DNA of 64,000 nucleotides from Lentisphaerota bacterium (GTDB lineage: Bacteria; Verrucomicrobiota; Lentisphaeria; Oligosphaerales; JABHEG01). Position 1 is the first letter of the stretch. Each line of letters begins with the position of its first letter. A program made the position numbers and the translations under genes. Of the stretch, positions 17,345 to 26,411 are shown piece by piece. The stretch is taken from assembly GCA_018676675.1 (NCBI GenBank), contig JABHEG010000142.1, forward strand, positions 1-64,000, written 5' to 3'. Below the pieces are notes generated by a model. It was not told the origin of the DNA. It worked only from the letters and a program-made list of their open reading frames with translations, and did not search any database.

Positions 17345-19300
17345 TCAGTATTCGAGTTTCAGCAAGCCCTGGTTCTTTGGGCGGAAGTTCTCACGCCCCT
17401 TGTTCATCCACGCGAACCAGCCGGGTTGTTGGCCGGTCCTGTAGCCACCGACGTTGAGCTTCAAGGACTTGGGGAGTTTCCCCCCGAAGAGGGCAGCGTG
17501 AAGCTGGACCTGAGCCGTCCAGCCGGCTTCTGTTCGTTCCGCCGTAGTGGTGATCTGCCCCGGCTCGAGTGTGCACGGGGTCAGCGTTCCCTTGATATTG
17601 CTGCCGAGTTCCGCCGAACCATCTGGGTAAATGTGGGCGACAAGACTACCGACGTGCGGGGCGTAAAACGAAATCTCTACCCCATCGGTCTTGCCCCAGG
17701 CATTCTTCTCGGCCCGGAGACCGGGCAAGCGCTCAACCGCAACAGCAACGGCCACGTCCAGGCTCGAACGCGTACGCCTGAGCGTTGCCGTAGCCACGTT
17801 CTCGAGCGCACCAAACGTGCGACACGTCATAGTCACGGGCTCACTTCCAAGCACGAGGGTCGTCTCCTCGGGGATGATGTACTTCATCCCGTGTCTGCCT
17901 TTGCCCTTCTTCTGGTTGTATGCCTTCACGATGGGGTCGTCCGGGTCGGGCCCCGGCAACCCCTCCAGAATGGCCGAAAAGCGTTTGCGAGCCGCAAGAA
18001 CGTCCGGCTCCCCGGAATCCGTCACGTCGCGGTAGCCGACCTCGGCGCGTTCCGTTCCACAGTCAAAGAAGCGTCCGTTCCCGTCCAAGAGCCAGCGCTT
18101 GTCACGCAGCATGCGCTGGAACTTGTAGTAGCTGAAGATCCACGCACGTTCCTTGAACGGCTTTCCCTGAAGCAAAGGCGCAAAGCTGTGTCCATCGATG
18201 ACATAGTCTTCAGGGAGGCGAGCCCCGGAAAGCTCCTCGAGCGTGGCAAAGATGTCACAGTGGTTAATGAGTGCGTCGGACCGTCCGAGGGCTTCGACAT
18301 GCCCAGGGCCATAGACGACAAGGGGAACGCGCGGGCCCTTCTCGGAGTCCACCTGTCCTTTGCCGTAGCCACTCGTGCCATTGTCTCCTGTGATGAGGAG
18401 AATGGTGTTGTCCATGACCCCAAGCGTGGTGAGTTCACGAACGATCCGCCCCATCAGGTAGTCTTTGTACTCGACATTGGCTTTGATTCCGGGCTTGGAC
18501 TGTCCGGGGACACGGTTCCCGTTTGCGTCGAGTCTGGGAGTCGGCAGCCAACCGGCGACATCGCGGTCGAAGTCCCAGCTCTTGTGGGTCAAGGCCATCG
18601 GGAAGTAGATGAAGAACGGTTGGTCCTTCTTGCGTTTGGCAAAGTCGAGTAGAAAATCCACGAAAATATCCGGACCGTAGTCATCCTTGGTGGTCTTGTG
18701 GAGCTTCCCGTTGAGGGAGATCTGAGGGTGCCAGAAGCGAGCTGCCCGGTTGTGCAGGAACCCGGAGGGCGGACGCCCCTGGGCGTTGTCCCACTTCTCG
18801 ATGGGACCGTCGAACCCGACCCAGGGCTTGCGGCCGTTCGCTTCCCACATGCAGTGTTCATCAAAACCATGCTCCGCGTACGTTCCGGGAAGCTGCCACT
18901 TGCCACAGACTGCGGTGGCATACCCCTGTTGCTTGAGCATCTGGGAGAAGACAATGTTGTTCTTACTGAGCGGCGTTGAACCGTCTTTGAGATCATTGTG
19001 GAACCAACGCGTTCGGAAACCATACCTCCCGGTCATCATCTGGGCCCGGGTTGGGGAGCAAATGGGTGTACACCAGCAGGTGTCGAACATGACACCCCCG
19101 CGGGCCATCCGGTCAGTGTGGGGAGTCTTGTGTTCCGGGTGCCCATAGCAACCAAATTCACGAGCCGAGCAGTCGTCGGACATGACCACGATGAAATTCG
19201 GCTTGGGCTCACCTCCTCCGCGGGCGGCGAAACTGGGAAGCGCAGCGGCCAGGGAAGCCGTTCCGGCAATGCTCAGGAAGTCGCGTCTGCTGTGATCCAT
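17345..19300 (-). CDS. Tat-exported type I sulfatase
   Basis: A 651-residue arylsulfatase-family enzyme that hydrolyses a sulfate ester. The N-terminus SRRDFLSIAG followed by an Ala-rich core is a twin-arginine signal. Metal ligands start at SDD (41-43). The maturation motif CSPTRAQMMTGR gives Cys81 as the formylglycine precursor; the GNGTSGYGKG-type Asp/Asn site and GKWQLPG are also present. The C-terminal about 150 residues form an additional beta domain resembling CBM9-like modules (VEISFYAPHVG...GWTAQVQLHA). ATG 19300 has AAGGA 8 bases upstream. The upstream frame extension is not family-like. No formylglycine-generating enzyme or anSME is encoded in this window. It is followed by the SGNH hydrolase after 16 bp. 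Confidence 0.93.
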   Translation of the reverse strand: MDHSRRDFLSIAGTASLAAALPSFAARGGGEPKPNFIVVMSDDCSAREFGCYGHPEHKTPHTDRMARGGVMFDTCWCTPICSPTRAQMMTGRYGFRTRWFHNDLKDGSTPLSKNNIVFSQMLKQQGYATAVCGKWQLPGTYAEHGFDEHCMWEANGRKPWVGFDGPIEKWDNAQGRPPSGFLHNRAARFWHPQISLNGKLHKTTKDDYGPDIFVDFLLDFAKRKKDQPFFIYFPMALTHKSWDFDRDVAGWLPTPRLDANGNRVPGQSKPGIKANVEYKDYLMGRIVRELTTLGVMDNTILLITGDNGTSGYGKGQVDSEKGPRVPLVVYGPGHVEALGRSDALINHCDIFATLEELSGARLPEDYVIDGHSFAPLLQGKPFKERAWIFSYYKFQRMLRDKRWLLDGNGRFFDCGTERAEVGYRDVTDSGEPDVLAARKRFSAILEGLPGPDPDDPIVKAYNQKKGKGRHGMKYIIPEETTLVLGSEPVTMTCRTFGALENVATATLRRTRSSLDVAVAVAVERLPGLRAEKNAWGKTDGVEISFYAPHVGSLVAHIYPDGSAELGSNIKGTLTPCTLEPGQITTTAERTEAGWTAQVQLHAALFGGKLPKSLKLNVGGYRTGQQPGWFAWMNKGRENFRPKNQGLLKLEY

Positions 19301-19498
19301 AGGGGAAATCCTTGGGCTGTAGACTGAAGGCTGTTGGTTCTCCGGCAACTGACCAAATTGGGCGGCTCTGTCGCTTGTACGGCGGATGGCCCCCAGCCGC
19401 CATCTTGAGCAGCCGCCCGGAGGCCGTGCGGCGTACTGTCGCCTATGCCCTGATCTATCGCCGGGTAAGTAGCGCCCATTGCCCTGCAGCCTATCCGT

Positions 19499-20779
19499 CT
19501 ACATACATCTAATCAGGCTGAAGTCCCCAGTCTTGGCTGCCTGGAGAATGGGCCCCATATACTCGTCAACGAGCCCCGCATCCAGAGGCACCGGCATCGT
19601 CTTGAGCTTCATCTCCAGCTGCGGATTCTTGGCCGCCTGAAGAGCCCGATCAATGTGGGCATCTGTAAAACCAGGCAGCTCGGCCAGCGTGGTCGGCATG
19701 CCAATCGCTTTGGCAAACGCAATCATCCCCCGGGCGACCGCTTCACCCAGCTCGCGCCCATCCAGTGCGGTCAGGTCGGCATCCATGTACCCCGCGCGGG
19801 CATACAACTCGCCAACCGCTCGGACGCGGCCCTCGATGGCCGGGGCGAAGAAAACTGTGTAGTACGGGTTCATAATGCCGCACGCGCGGCCGTGACTGGT
19901 TGCGTCCACAAGCGAGAAGCTCGTCAGATGCCCGCCGTTCGTGCCGCCAACCATGATGGCATACCCACCGAGATCAGCAGCCAGCCCCAGGGCCTCCCGC
20001 GGCGCGATGGCCGCAGGCTCTCGCATGGCGGCCGGAGCTGACTGGAGAACGAGTTCGACGGTCAGCAACGCAATCTCCTGGACGAGCTCCTCCTTCTCAG
20101 CCGGAATTCCGTAGAACACCTCCAGGCTGTGAGCAACACTGTCCAGAGCACCGTCAACCGTCAGTTCCGCCGGGGCACTGCAGGTCAGAGCGTAATCAAA
20201 GATCGCGCACGGGGGGATGATCGCGTCATCCACGATCAGCTTCTTCTGGCCGACGGAGGGATCCGTGACATTGGAGTACTTGGTGAGGTGAGCAGCCGAC
20301 CCCGCTGCTGTCTGGACAGCCACAATCGGCTTGATCGCTCGACCGGTCTTCTTGAGCAGGTCGCTCACCTGCCCAACCCCAAAGAACCCCTCGACATCAT
20401 CCTCCACATCACCCAGAGCGGCAAGAACGGCCGCAGCTTTCACCGCATCGATCGCGCTGCCCCCACCCACAACCACAATGCAGTCGGGATCGAAGCGCAA
20501 GATGGCGGCCTCAAGCCGATACACGTCTTCCCGAGGAGCGTTGGGCCGCGATGCCGGCCAGGCGCGCTCACCAACGATGTCCACTCCAGCCTTACGAAGC
20601 GACCCGAGAACACGCGAAACAGACGGACCCAACCACGTCCCGGAGTTCGCAAACACCAGGGCCCGTTCACCGAGCGTCGCTGTCGCCGGCCCAACCTGCT
20701 CAAGCGTTCCGGCACCAAAGCTATAGGCATTGCCTTTCCAGCCATTGAGCAGCTCTCTCGCCCGTTCCTCGATCGCCAT
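19499..20779 (-). CDS. iron-containing alcohol dehydrogenase
   Basis: A 426-residue group III (Fe-type) NAD(P)-dependent alcohol dehydrogenase, cytoplasmic. The N-terminal nucleotide domain carries the GGGSAID motif (105-111). The C-terminal helical domain carries a probable metal set: Asp213 and His217 in DGALDSVAHSLE, His284 in GGHLTSF and His296 in DATSHGRACG. ATG 20779 is preceded by AGGAACGA. The open frame beyond it overlaps nothing but is not family-like. It lies 40 bp after the SMP-30 lactonase, suggesting cotranscription and a role in oxidising or reducing a sugar-derived aldehyde or alcohol. The exact substrate cannot be told. Confidence 0.92.
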   Translation of the reverse strand: MAIEERARELLNGWKGNAYSFGAGTLEQVGPATATLGERALVFANSGTWLGPSVSRVLGSLRKAGVDIVGERAWPASRPNAPREDVYRLEAAILRFDPDCIVVVGGGSAIDAVKAAAVLAALGDVEDDVEGFFGVGQVSDLLKKTGRAIKPIVAVQTAAGSAAHLTKYSNVTDPSVGQKKLIVDDAIIPPCAIFDYALTCSAPAELTVDGALDSVAHSLEVFYGIPAEKEELVQEIALLTVELVLQSAPAAMREPAAIAPREALGLAADLGGYAIMVGGTNGGHLTSFSLVDATSHGRACGIMNPYYTVFFAPAIEGRVRAVGELYARAGYMDADLTALDGRELGEAVARGMIAFAKAIGMPTTLAELPGFTDAHIDRALQAAKNPQLEMKLKTMPVPLDAGLVDEYMGPILQAAKTGDFSLIRCM

Positions 20780-20819
20780 TGTTTCGTTCCTTGTCTCGCT
20801 CTCACATGTTCCTAAGCAG

Positions 20820-21692
20820 TCACGCACCGGCAAAAGGGACAACCGGACAACCGGGCACGTCACAACTCACCCGGAAAACGCCACCGGCATGGGGATACTG
20901 TTCACGTTCCTCAGGCGATGTCCCTTGACCCGCACTCGTGATGTAGAGCTCGTTGAAGTCTGGGCCACCAAAGCAGCAGGACGTGGTCTTGGGTGAGGGC
21001 ACCGTGACAGTCTCCAGGGCGACCCCGCTGACCGGATCACAACGCACGACACAAGCGCCGCCGTAGAATGCTACCCAAAGCATACCTTCGCAGTCAATGG
21101 TCATCCCATCCGGCACGCCGGCCATGTCTCCGCAATCGACGGCCACTCGCCGGTTGTGGATGGCCCCGCTTTCCAGTTCAAAGTCAAATGCGTCGATCGT
21201 TCGAGTCGGCGAATCGATGTAATACATGGTATCACCGGCCTCGTTCCAAGCCAGCCCATTGGAGCACGCGATCCCACCGACCATATGGGTGCAGGTCAGG
21301 TCAGGATCAATCCTATAGAGACTGGATGTCCCGCCGGCGCTGCCGGTAAGGGTCCCAGCCCAGAACCGCCCTGCCGCATCACACTTACCATCGTTGAACC
21401 GTGCTCCCGGGCGATCGGACTCCGGGTCACAGATCCGCTTGAGGACGCCGGTCTCGAGATCGAGGAACGCCAGGCCATTCGTCAGCGCCAGCACAAAACG
21501 TCCATCCGCCGCGGGGACAGCGGCCCCAACCTTCTCACCAACCTGCCACTCCGTGACAGCGCCGGTGTTAGAAGACAGGCGATTGAGCGTGCCGGCATTG
21601 ATGTCGACCCACCAGAAGTCTCCTCCATACCACACAGGCCCTTCGCCCAGGTCGTTGCGCGAATCAAGGATCAGTTCAGCTTCTTTAGCCAT
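20820..21692 (-). CDS. SMP-30/gluconolactonase/LRE family protein
   Basis: A 290-residue six-bladed propeller, expected to hydrolyse a sugar lactone with one bound divalent cation. The ligands sit in LGEGPVW (Glu17), the Asn-containing ARFNDGKCD and CSNGLAW loops, and VPDGMTID (Asp). ATG 21692 has AGGACGG upstream. Full-length for the family. With the downstream dehydrogenase and the sulfatase further upstream it suggests a non-phosphorylative oxidation route (sugar to lactone to aldonate), although no dehydratase is present nearby. Confidence 0.93.
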   Translation of the reverse strand: MAKEAELILDSRNDLGEGPVWYGGDFWWVDINAGTLNRLSSNTGAVTEWQVGEKVGAAVPAADGRFVLALTNGLAFLDLETGVLKRICDPESDRPGARFNDGKCDAAGRFWAGTLTGSAGGTSSLYRIDPDLTCTHMVGGIACSNGLAWNEAGDTMYYIDSPTRTIDAFDFELESGAIHNRRVAVDCGDMAGVPDGMTIDCEGMLWVAFYGGACVVRCDPVSGVALETVTVPSPKTTSCCFGGPDFNELYITSAGQGTSPEEREQYPHAGGVFRVSCDVPGCPVVPFAGA

Positions 21693-21835
21693 GGCTCATC
21701 CGTCCTGTTCAGGTAAAACCACCGAAACGTTGACAGGGCTCGTGTGTGGCGTCACCGATTGTCGAGTAGTGGGCACCGAAGCTACAACACCATACGGAAG
21801 CCGGACACGCTGTACGGAGTTTCCTCCTCGGCGGA

Positions 21836-21850
21836 CCAGCCTGAGGCTGG
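21836..21850 (-). terminator. short hairpin in intergenic gap (weak terminator candidate)
   Basis: CCAGCC-TGA-GGCTGG forms a perfect 6-bp stem, about 80 bases after the stop of the minus-strand gene ending at 21933 and before the lactonase gene. There is no U-run, so its role is uncertain. The rest of the 240-bp gap (21693-21932) shows nothing else. Confidence 0.3.
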
Positions 21851-21932
21851 CACACTTCAGTGTCTGCCTTTCGCGCAGAGGCGCACCGTCGCCAGTTTGA
21901 AAGATAGCGGCCGCAGAGCAGGCTTGCTATGC

Positions 21933-22811
21933 CTACGAGTCCAGCGCATCCAGCACATGGCCCACGTTCAGCGCGATCTCATCCCGATACTTCTGCCACA
22001 TGCCGACCACCACGATGTCGCGCGGCTTGATGTTGGCGTAAGCGTAGCGGAACGCATCGGCTACATCGCCAGGCGTTCCACAGCGTCGACCGGCTCCCAG
22101 AATCTTGAAGGCAAGACACTGCTTGTCAACGGCCTGGATGACGCGGATCATGCGAGGCGGGTCGTCGTCGCGGAAATCCTCGTTGACACTTGGGAACGGA
22201 TCATCGGCACCACCATCGATGGCCCGTTGCCGGTTGGCTACGATCTCGCTCTCACGCACCTCCCGGTTGACGTTGTAGAAGCACGCCATGTAGAAGTCCA
22301 GATCCCATCCCTTCTCCTCGACGTACTCGATGACTTCCGGATGATGGGTTGCCAGCCCAACCCGAACGCCCTGGTCCCGCATGCACTTCAGATAGTCCTC
22401 GGCTTCGTCAATCCGGCCCTCGACCCAAAACCTGTCCGTATTGGATCCATGATGGTAAATGGCCATTGCCCCTGCTGAGGCGAGGATCCGGATGTTTTGG
22501 AACACATCGTGCATCTCGGAGGCCGTCTGCGCGATCCAGTGGAGCTGCCCACCCTCACGCCGAAACAGCTCCAGCCAGTGCAGGATCCGGTGGTAATCGC
22601 CCCGGGCCTGGATTGTGTTGATTCCGCATTCAGCCAGCCGATGAAGATACGCCACCACGCGTTCAGGCGTGTGGTACTCCACCATCTCACGGCTACGCTT
22701 TGCAGACCAGTGCGATCCTCCGCACAGTGGGTTCCCCCCACTGATCAGTCGGGTCACCTGAGCGGAGCCGAAGGAGACAGCAGGAAGTTGATTCAGGCGT
22801 TCCTGAGCCAT
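21933..22811 (-). CDS. TIM-barrel protein of unknown function (paralogue of 61691-62473)
   Basis: A 292-residue soluble protein. I do not recognise a characterised family. The pattern is TIM-barrel-like and faintly recalls aldo/keto reductases: VTRLISGGNPLCG near the N-terminus, ERVVAYLHRLAECGINTIQARG, LHWIAQ, MAIYHHG, VRVGLATHHPEV, LAFKILGAGR and IKPRDIVVVGMWQK at the C-terminus. The protein encoded at 61691-62473 matches it through the same landmarks. ATG 22811 begins 3 bp after the sulfatase stop, so it is cotranscribed with that sulfatase. Residues such as the GGNP loop, HH in THHPEV and the GAGR loop look like active-site positions (inference). Confidence 0.7.
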   Translation of the reverse strand: MAQERLNQLPAVSFGSAQVTRLISGGNPLCGGSHWSAKRSREMVEYHTPERVVAYLHRLAECGINTIQARGDYHRILHWLELFRREGGQLHWIAQTASEMHDVFQNIRILASAGAMAIYHHGSNTDRFWVEGRIDEAEDYLKCMRDQGVRVGLATHHPEVIEYVEEKGWDLDFYMACFYNVNREVRESEIVANRQRAIDGGADDPFPSVNEDFRDDDPPRMIRVIQAVDKQCLAFKILGAGRRCGTPGDVADAFRYAYANIKPRDIVVVGMWQKYRDEIALNVGHVLDALDS

Positions 22812-22814
22812 CGG

Positions 22815-24101
22815 TCAACCTTCCCCGGAGCGCCACGGGACCGCCCCGTTGTCCTGCATCGTGGTGTTGAGCAGTTGCGCCATCTGGCGGAACGAGGCGT
22901 CGTCCTCTCCGGATCGGTCGGCCTCCTCCTTGGGGTCGCTCTCGAGGTCGAACATCTGCAATGGCTGGAACGGACCGTTGTGCAGCAGTTTCAGAGGTCC
23001 TTTGCGCACCGCATGCTGGCAGAGCCCGAGGAACTGCATGCCGCCTTCACGCCGGATCCAGTAGAGCTCCCGCTCTCCCAGTTCGGGTTGCTCATCCCCC
23101 ATCAGTGTCGGCAGGATCGATGTTCCCTCAATCTCATGGTCAACCTTGAGGCCCGCAACCTCACAGACAGTCGGGAACAAGTCCATCAGCAAGGCAATGG
23201 TGTCACTGGTCGTGCACACAGGGATGTGGCCCGGCCACATGGCACAAGCCGGAACACGGATGCCGCCTTCGTACATATCCCCCTTCTGCCCGCGATAGGG
23301 ACCGCAGTCAGCCCCGGCGTCCATGTATCCCCCATTGTCCGAGACATAGATCACCAGCGTGTTGTTGAGCTGGTCTGTTTCCTCCAGGGCTTCCAGCACA
23401 CGCCCGATCCCTGCATCCATATGCTCGACCAGAGCGCAGTACTTCACCCGCTGCGGGGACGCTTCCGGTTCGCGTTCACGCACGCGTTCCACCCACTCCT
23501 CAGGCGGTTGGATCGGTGTGTGCGGGGCGTTGTAGGCCAAATAGAGGAAGAACGGCTGCGCACTACCGGCTTGCTGCCGGATCAGCCCGCCCGCCCAGTC
23601 CGTGAAGAGATCCGTGGCGTGGCCCTCCGGGTCGATCTCCTGCTCCTCCAACTGCATGTAGTTGGTGTCGTGTCGACGATGCGTCAGGTAATCATCCATC
23701 ATGTCGCCCAGGAAGCCCTGGAAATGGGCGAATCCACGCTGACATGGATGATTCTCGGGCTCAAGGCCCAGGTGCCATTTGCCCACGATTGCCGTGTAGT
23801 AGCCGGCCCGTTTGAGCATATCAGCCATGGTAACGGCGTCCTGACGAAAGTACCCCCAGCTGTTGTTCTCGTGAGTCCGGATTACGCCGGGCACACCGAC
23901 ACGGTCCGGATAACGCCCAGTCATCAGCGCCGCTCTGCTCGGAGAACACACCGACGAGTTCGCGTAGAAGTTGGTGAACTGGACGCCTGAAGTGGCTATC
24001 CGATCGATATTCGGGGTCTGTACATGAGGTCCCCCATTGTGCGATACATCACCAAACCCGTGGTCGTCCGACAGAATCAGGAGAATATTCGGTTGTGCCA
24101 T
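22815..24101 (-). CDS. type I sulfatase without a signal peptide
   Basis: A 428-residue arylsulfatase-family enzyme. Canonical motifs are LLILSDDHGFGD (metal Asp12, Asp13), CSPSRAALMTGRYP (Cys52 converted to formylglycine), GKWHLG, and the second metal site YVSDNGG. ATG 24101 starts immediately at the first beta strand (MAQPNILLIL), with AAGGA just upstream. The long upstream frame extension contains no plausible signal peptide, so this sulfatase looks cytoplasmic, unlike the Tat-exported one. It heads a minus-strand run whose next gene begins 3 bp downstream. Probably acts on sulfated mono- or oligosaccharide taken up by the cell. Confidence 0.92.
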   Translation of the reverse strand: MAQPNILLILSDDHGFGDVSHNGGPHVQTPNIDRIATSGVQFTNFYANSSVCSPSRAALMTGRYPDRVGVPGVIRTHENNSWGYFRQDAVTMADMLKRAGYYTAIVGKWHLGLEPENHPCQRGFAHFQGFLGDMMDDYLTHRRHDTNYMQLEEQEIDPEGHATDLFTDWAGGLIRQQAGSAQPFFLYLAYNAPHTPIQPPEEWVERVREREPEASPQRVKYCALVEHMDAGIGRVLEALEETDQLNNTLVIYVSDNGGYMDAGADCGPYRGQKGDMYEGGIRVPACAMWPGHIPVCTTSDTIALLMDLFPTVCEVAGLKVDHEIEGTSILPTLMGDEQPELGERELYWIRREGGMQFLGLCQHAVRKGPLKLLHNGPFQPLQMFDLESDPKEEADRSGEDDASFRQMAQLLNTTMQDNGAVPWRSGEG

Positions 24102-24312
24102 GCTGTCCTTACCTTCCTGTTGCTTACCGTCGCAGCGTTGCACCACGGGCCAGCTCTTGTAGATTCGCTTGCAGGTCATACAATTCGTCCACGCCACGCA
24201 GATTCCACCCGGACGCCGGATGTTCTCTCCGGGAGAACATGCTTTGGGAGCCCGACCTCGACATGATAGGGGCACCGTGTGCAGCGACAGCTCACGTCTC
24301 CTCGGAAAGGCG

Positions 24313-25317
24313 ATGATGCGCACAACGCAGAATGCAGTGACGGCGGCTCTGCTGGTCGCCTTGGCGACACAGGGAACAGCCCGCCCCGATGATGTGACAC
24401 AAGGAGTTGACAAGATGCAGGGACCAAGGTGGCACGCAGGGCTCAAGCAGGAGACGCCGACCGTGCTCCCCATGCCCTCGGGTTCCGTGCGCGAATCATC
24501 CGTGATCCACGTCGACGGCACGTGGTACATGTACGCCGATGTCGTGCCTTGGAGCAGCCCCCATCATCCGAACACCTACGACACCGGCATCCACCTGTTC
24601 ACATCCCGCACCGGAGCAGACTGGAAGCATCGCGGCCGCGTGCTGGAAGGAACGCCGGGAACGTGGGATGAAGGCGGAACAGCGACTCCGGGAGCTGTCT
24701 CGTTCGCCGGCCAGGTCTGGCTCTTCTACTCGGGACGTGAACGACGCAACGGGCGCGGCCACCGGCACATCGGCCTGGCCCTGGCAACCGACCCCGAAGG
24801 ACCGTTCAAGAAACTGGGGGGACCTGCCATCGACGGCCCCGGAGCCAAGGACGACCCGTGCCCGGTGGTGAGTCCAGGCAAAGATGAAGTCCGGCTCTAC
24901 TTCCGACGAGCAACCGGGACGTACTCGATCGACCTCGCCACAACACGTCGACCGAGAGGACCATGGGAGCAGCACGGGCCGGTCGTTGAGGCGCACGGCG
25001 ACCTCCGGGCAACCGAGTCAACCGACGCCAAAGTCATTGACGGCGTGACGCTGCTTGCCGTCATGGAACAGTACCACAGCCCCGGGAAGGGCATCCGGAC
25101 CGTGCTCTATGCAGCGAGAGATGGACGGGCCTTCATCCCATGCAACCCCGACTGCTTCGAGGATGTCGTGACCATTCGGCACGGGCATAGAATGGGCAGC
25201 CACCTGACCTTCCACCAGGACGATACGGGCAAAATTAAACGACTCGGCGTCACCCGCGTTCTTGATGCCAATGGACACTACTCACGCTGCCTCTTCGACA
25301 CCACATTTGCGTGGTGA
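24313..25317 (+). CDS. secreted GH43/GH32-like five-bladed propeller protein
   Basis: A 334-residue exported protein. It has a signal peptide (MMRTTQNAVTAALLVALATQGTA) and then repeated propeller strands typical of the GH43/GH32 fold: SSVIHVDGTWYMYADV, IHLFTSRTGADWKHRG, VWLFYSGRE, GLALATDPEGPFKKLG, VRLYFRR. The acidic positions in blades (Glu in RESSV, Asp in KDDPCPVV, Glu in ATEST) may be catalytic, but the exact family is not clear to me. The start is ATG 24313 (or the adjacent ATG 24316), with GGAAAGG directly upstream; the open frame from 24169 is not signal-like. Divergent from the sulfatase at 24101 across about 210 bp that should carry both promoters. Confidence 0.75.
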   Translation: MMRTTQNAVTAALLVALATQGTARPDDVTQGVDKMQGPRWHAGLKQETPTVLPMPSGSVRESSVIHVDGTWYMYADVVPWSSPHHPNTYDTGIHLFTSRTGADWKHRGRVLEGTPGTWDEGGTATPGAVSFAGQVWLFYSGRERRNGRGHRHIGLALATDPEGPFKKLGGPAIDGPGAKDDPCPVVSPGKDEVRLYFRRATGTYSIDLATTRRPRGPWEQHGPVVEAHGDLRATESTDAKVIDGVTLLAVMEQYHSPGKGIRTVLYAARDGRAFIPCNPDCFEDVVTIRHGHRMGSHLTFHQDDTGKIKRLGVTRVLDANGHYSRCLFDTTFAW

Positions 25318-25335
25318 GATCCGGAAGGACAGCCA

Positions 25336-25385
25336 TGGTATGCACAGATCCGCCATCGCCGCACTCAACCGGATCTGTGATACCA
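25336..25385. repeat. long inverted repeat between two plus-strand genes
   Basis: The left arm TGGTATGCACAGATCCG (25336-25352) pairs with CGGATCTGTGATACCA (25370-25385) except for one bulged C, enclosing a 17-base loop. It lies 18 bases after the propeller gene stop and 28 bases before the isomerase start. It has no U-run. It may be an intercistronic attenuator or RNA stabiliser, or a dyad operator for the isomerase gene. Confidence 0.7.
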
Positions 25386-25413
25386 GCGTTCTGCAGTACG
25401 GGAGATTAGGGAC

Positions 25414-26244
25414 ATGCGCATATCGGTATTCACAGACGAGATTTGTCCGGCCTCTCCTGAACAGGCCATTCATCTGGCCGCGGCCTGGGGCCTCACACAT
25501 GTAGAGGTGCGGTCGCTTCCCGGCGGCCGTTTTCCTGCTGTCGCAGACGGTGAACTGGAGCGGCTCTCTGTACAAGTAAGGGAAGCTGGACTGGCGGTTT
25601 CCGGCGTCTCGCCCGGCTTCTTCAAGTGTTCACCCGATGATCCGTCGATCGGGCGAGCACTCTCAGATGGGCTCCCGAGGGCTTGCGAATGGGCAAGGCG
25701 ATTGGGTACGGACATGGTGACGTGCTTTGCCTTTCACAGAGTCGGGTCGGGCGATCCGCCCGCCGCCGTGGTCGATCTCTGCGGCGAGATGGCCGCCATC
25801 GCTCGTCGACATGGCTGCAGACTTGCGCTTGAGAACGAAGCCGGATGCTGGGGAGCTACGGGTGTCGAGGCGGCCAGCCTGATTCGTCAGCTCGGCAGTG
25901 AACATATCAGTCTCTGTTGGGATCCCGGGAATGCCTGCAAGGCGGGTTCGGTGTGTCCCTATCCGGACGAGTACCAAGACATCAGGGATCTGGTCTCCCA
26001 CGTCCATATGAAGAGTTTCGATCCCGCGACGGGTTCATGGTGCCTGATGGACGAAGGCGCGGTGAACTGGGCAGAACAGCTTGGCGCGCTCGCCGAAGAC
26101 GAATACGACGGCTTCCTCGTGATTGAGACTCATCTTCACGTTAGTCCAGACCAGGTCCGTATTGCGGATGCAGCCCTGTCCGGACTGCAGAGCAATACCC
26201 TTCGGAATCTCCTGTTCGTCCGTTCCTGTCTGGAGCAAGCGTGA
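25414..26244 (+). CDS. sugar phosphate isomerase/epimerase (xylose isomerase-like TIM barrel)
   Basis: A 276-residue cytoplasmic TIM-barrel protein of the same superfamily as the gene at 333. Motifs include ISVFTDEICP at the first strand, HVEVRS, DMVTCFAFHR, LALENEAGCWG (metal Glu), SLCWDPGNAC (Asp/Asn), VSHVHMKSFD (His) and FLVIETHLH (final Glu), a complete set of metal-ligand strands. ATG 25414 follows TTAGGGAC. It is downstream of the propeller protein and the strong inverted repeat, so possibly under its own control. The low similarity to the isomerase at 333 outside the motifs suggests a different substrate. Confidence 0.88.
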   Translation: MRISVFTDEICPASPEQAIHLAAAWGLTHVEVRSLPGGRFPAVADGELERLSVQVREAGLAVSGVSPGFFKCSPDDPSIGRALSDGLPRACEWARRLGTDMVTCFAFHRVGSGDPPAAVVDLCGEMAAIARRHGCRLALENEAGCWGATGVEAASLIRQLGSEHISLCWDPGNACKAGSVCPYPDEYQDIRDLVSHVHMKSFDPATGSWCLMDEGAVNWAEQLGALAEDEYDGFLVIETHLHVSPDQVRIADAALSGLQSNTLRNLLFVRSCLEQA

Positions 26245-26411
26245 AGAAAGCCAGAGCATTGTGTCCGCCCAGTGCGGTTGTTGGCGCGGAACAGCTGCGT
26301 CCGCACGGTTCCTGAGAGGCCGAAGATGGCCTTCCTGAAACGCGTGACGCACGACGCTTGCCAAGTCTGTTAGCATTCACTTGAGTAGGAAACCGATGAC
26401 CTGCGTCAACG

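Noticed and set aside
17321..18652. 443-residue plus-strand open frame
   Set aside because: Antisense to the Tat sulfatase. No domain, no credible ribosome site and low-complexity composition.
22497..23990. 497-residue plus-strand open frame
   Set aside because: It lies antisense across a sulfatase with clear motifs and the end of the TIM-barrel gene. Its translation has no recognisable domain. Long antisense frames are expected in GC-rich coding DNA.
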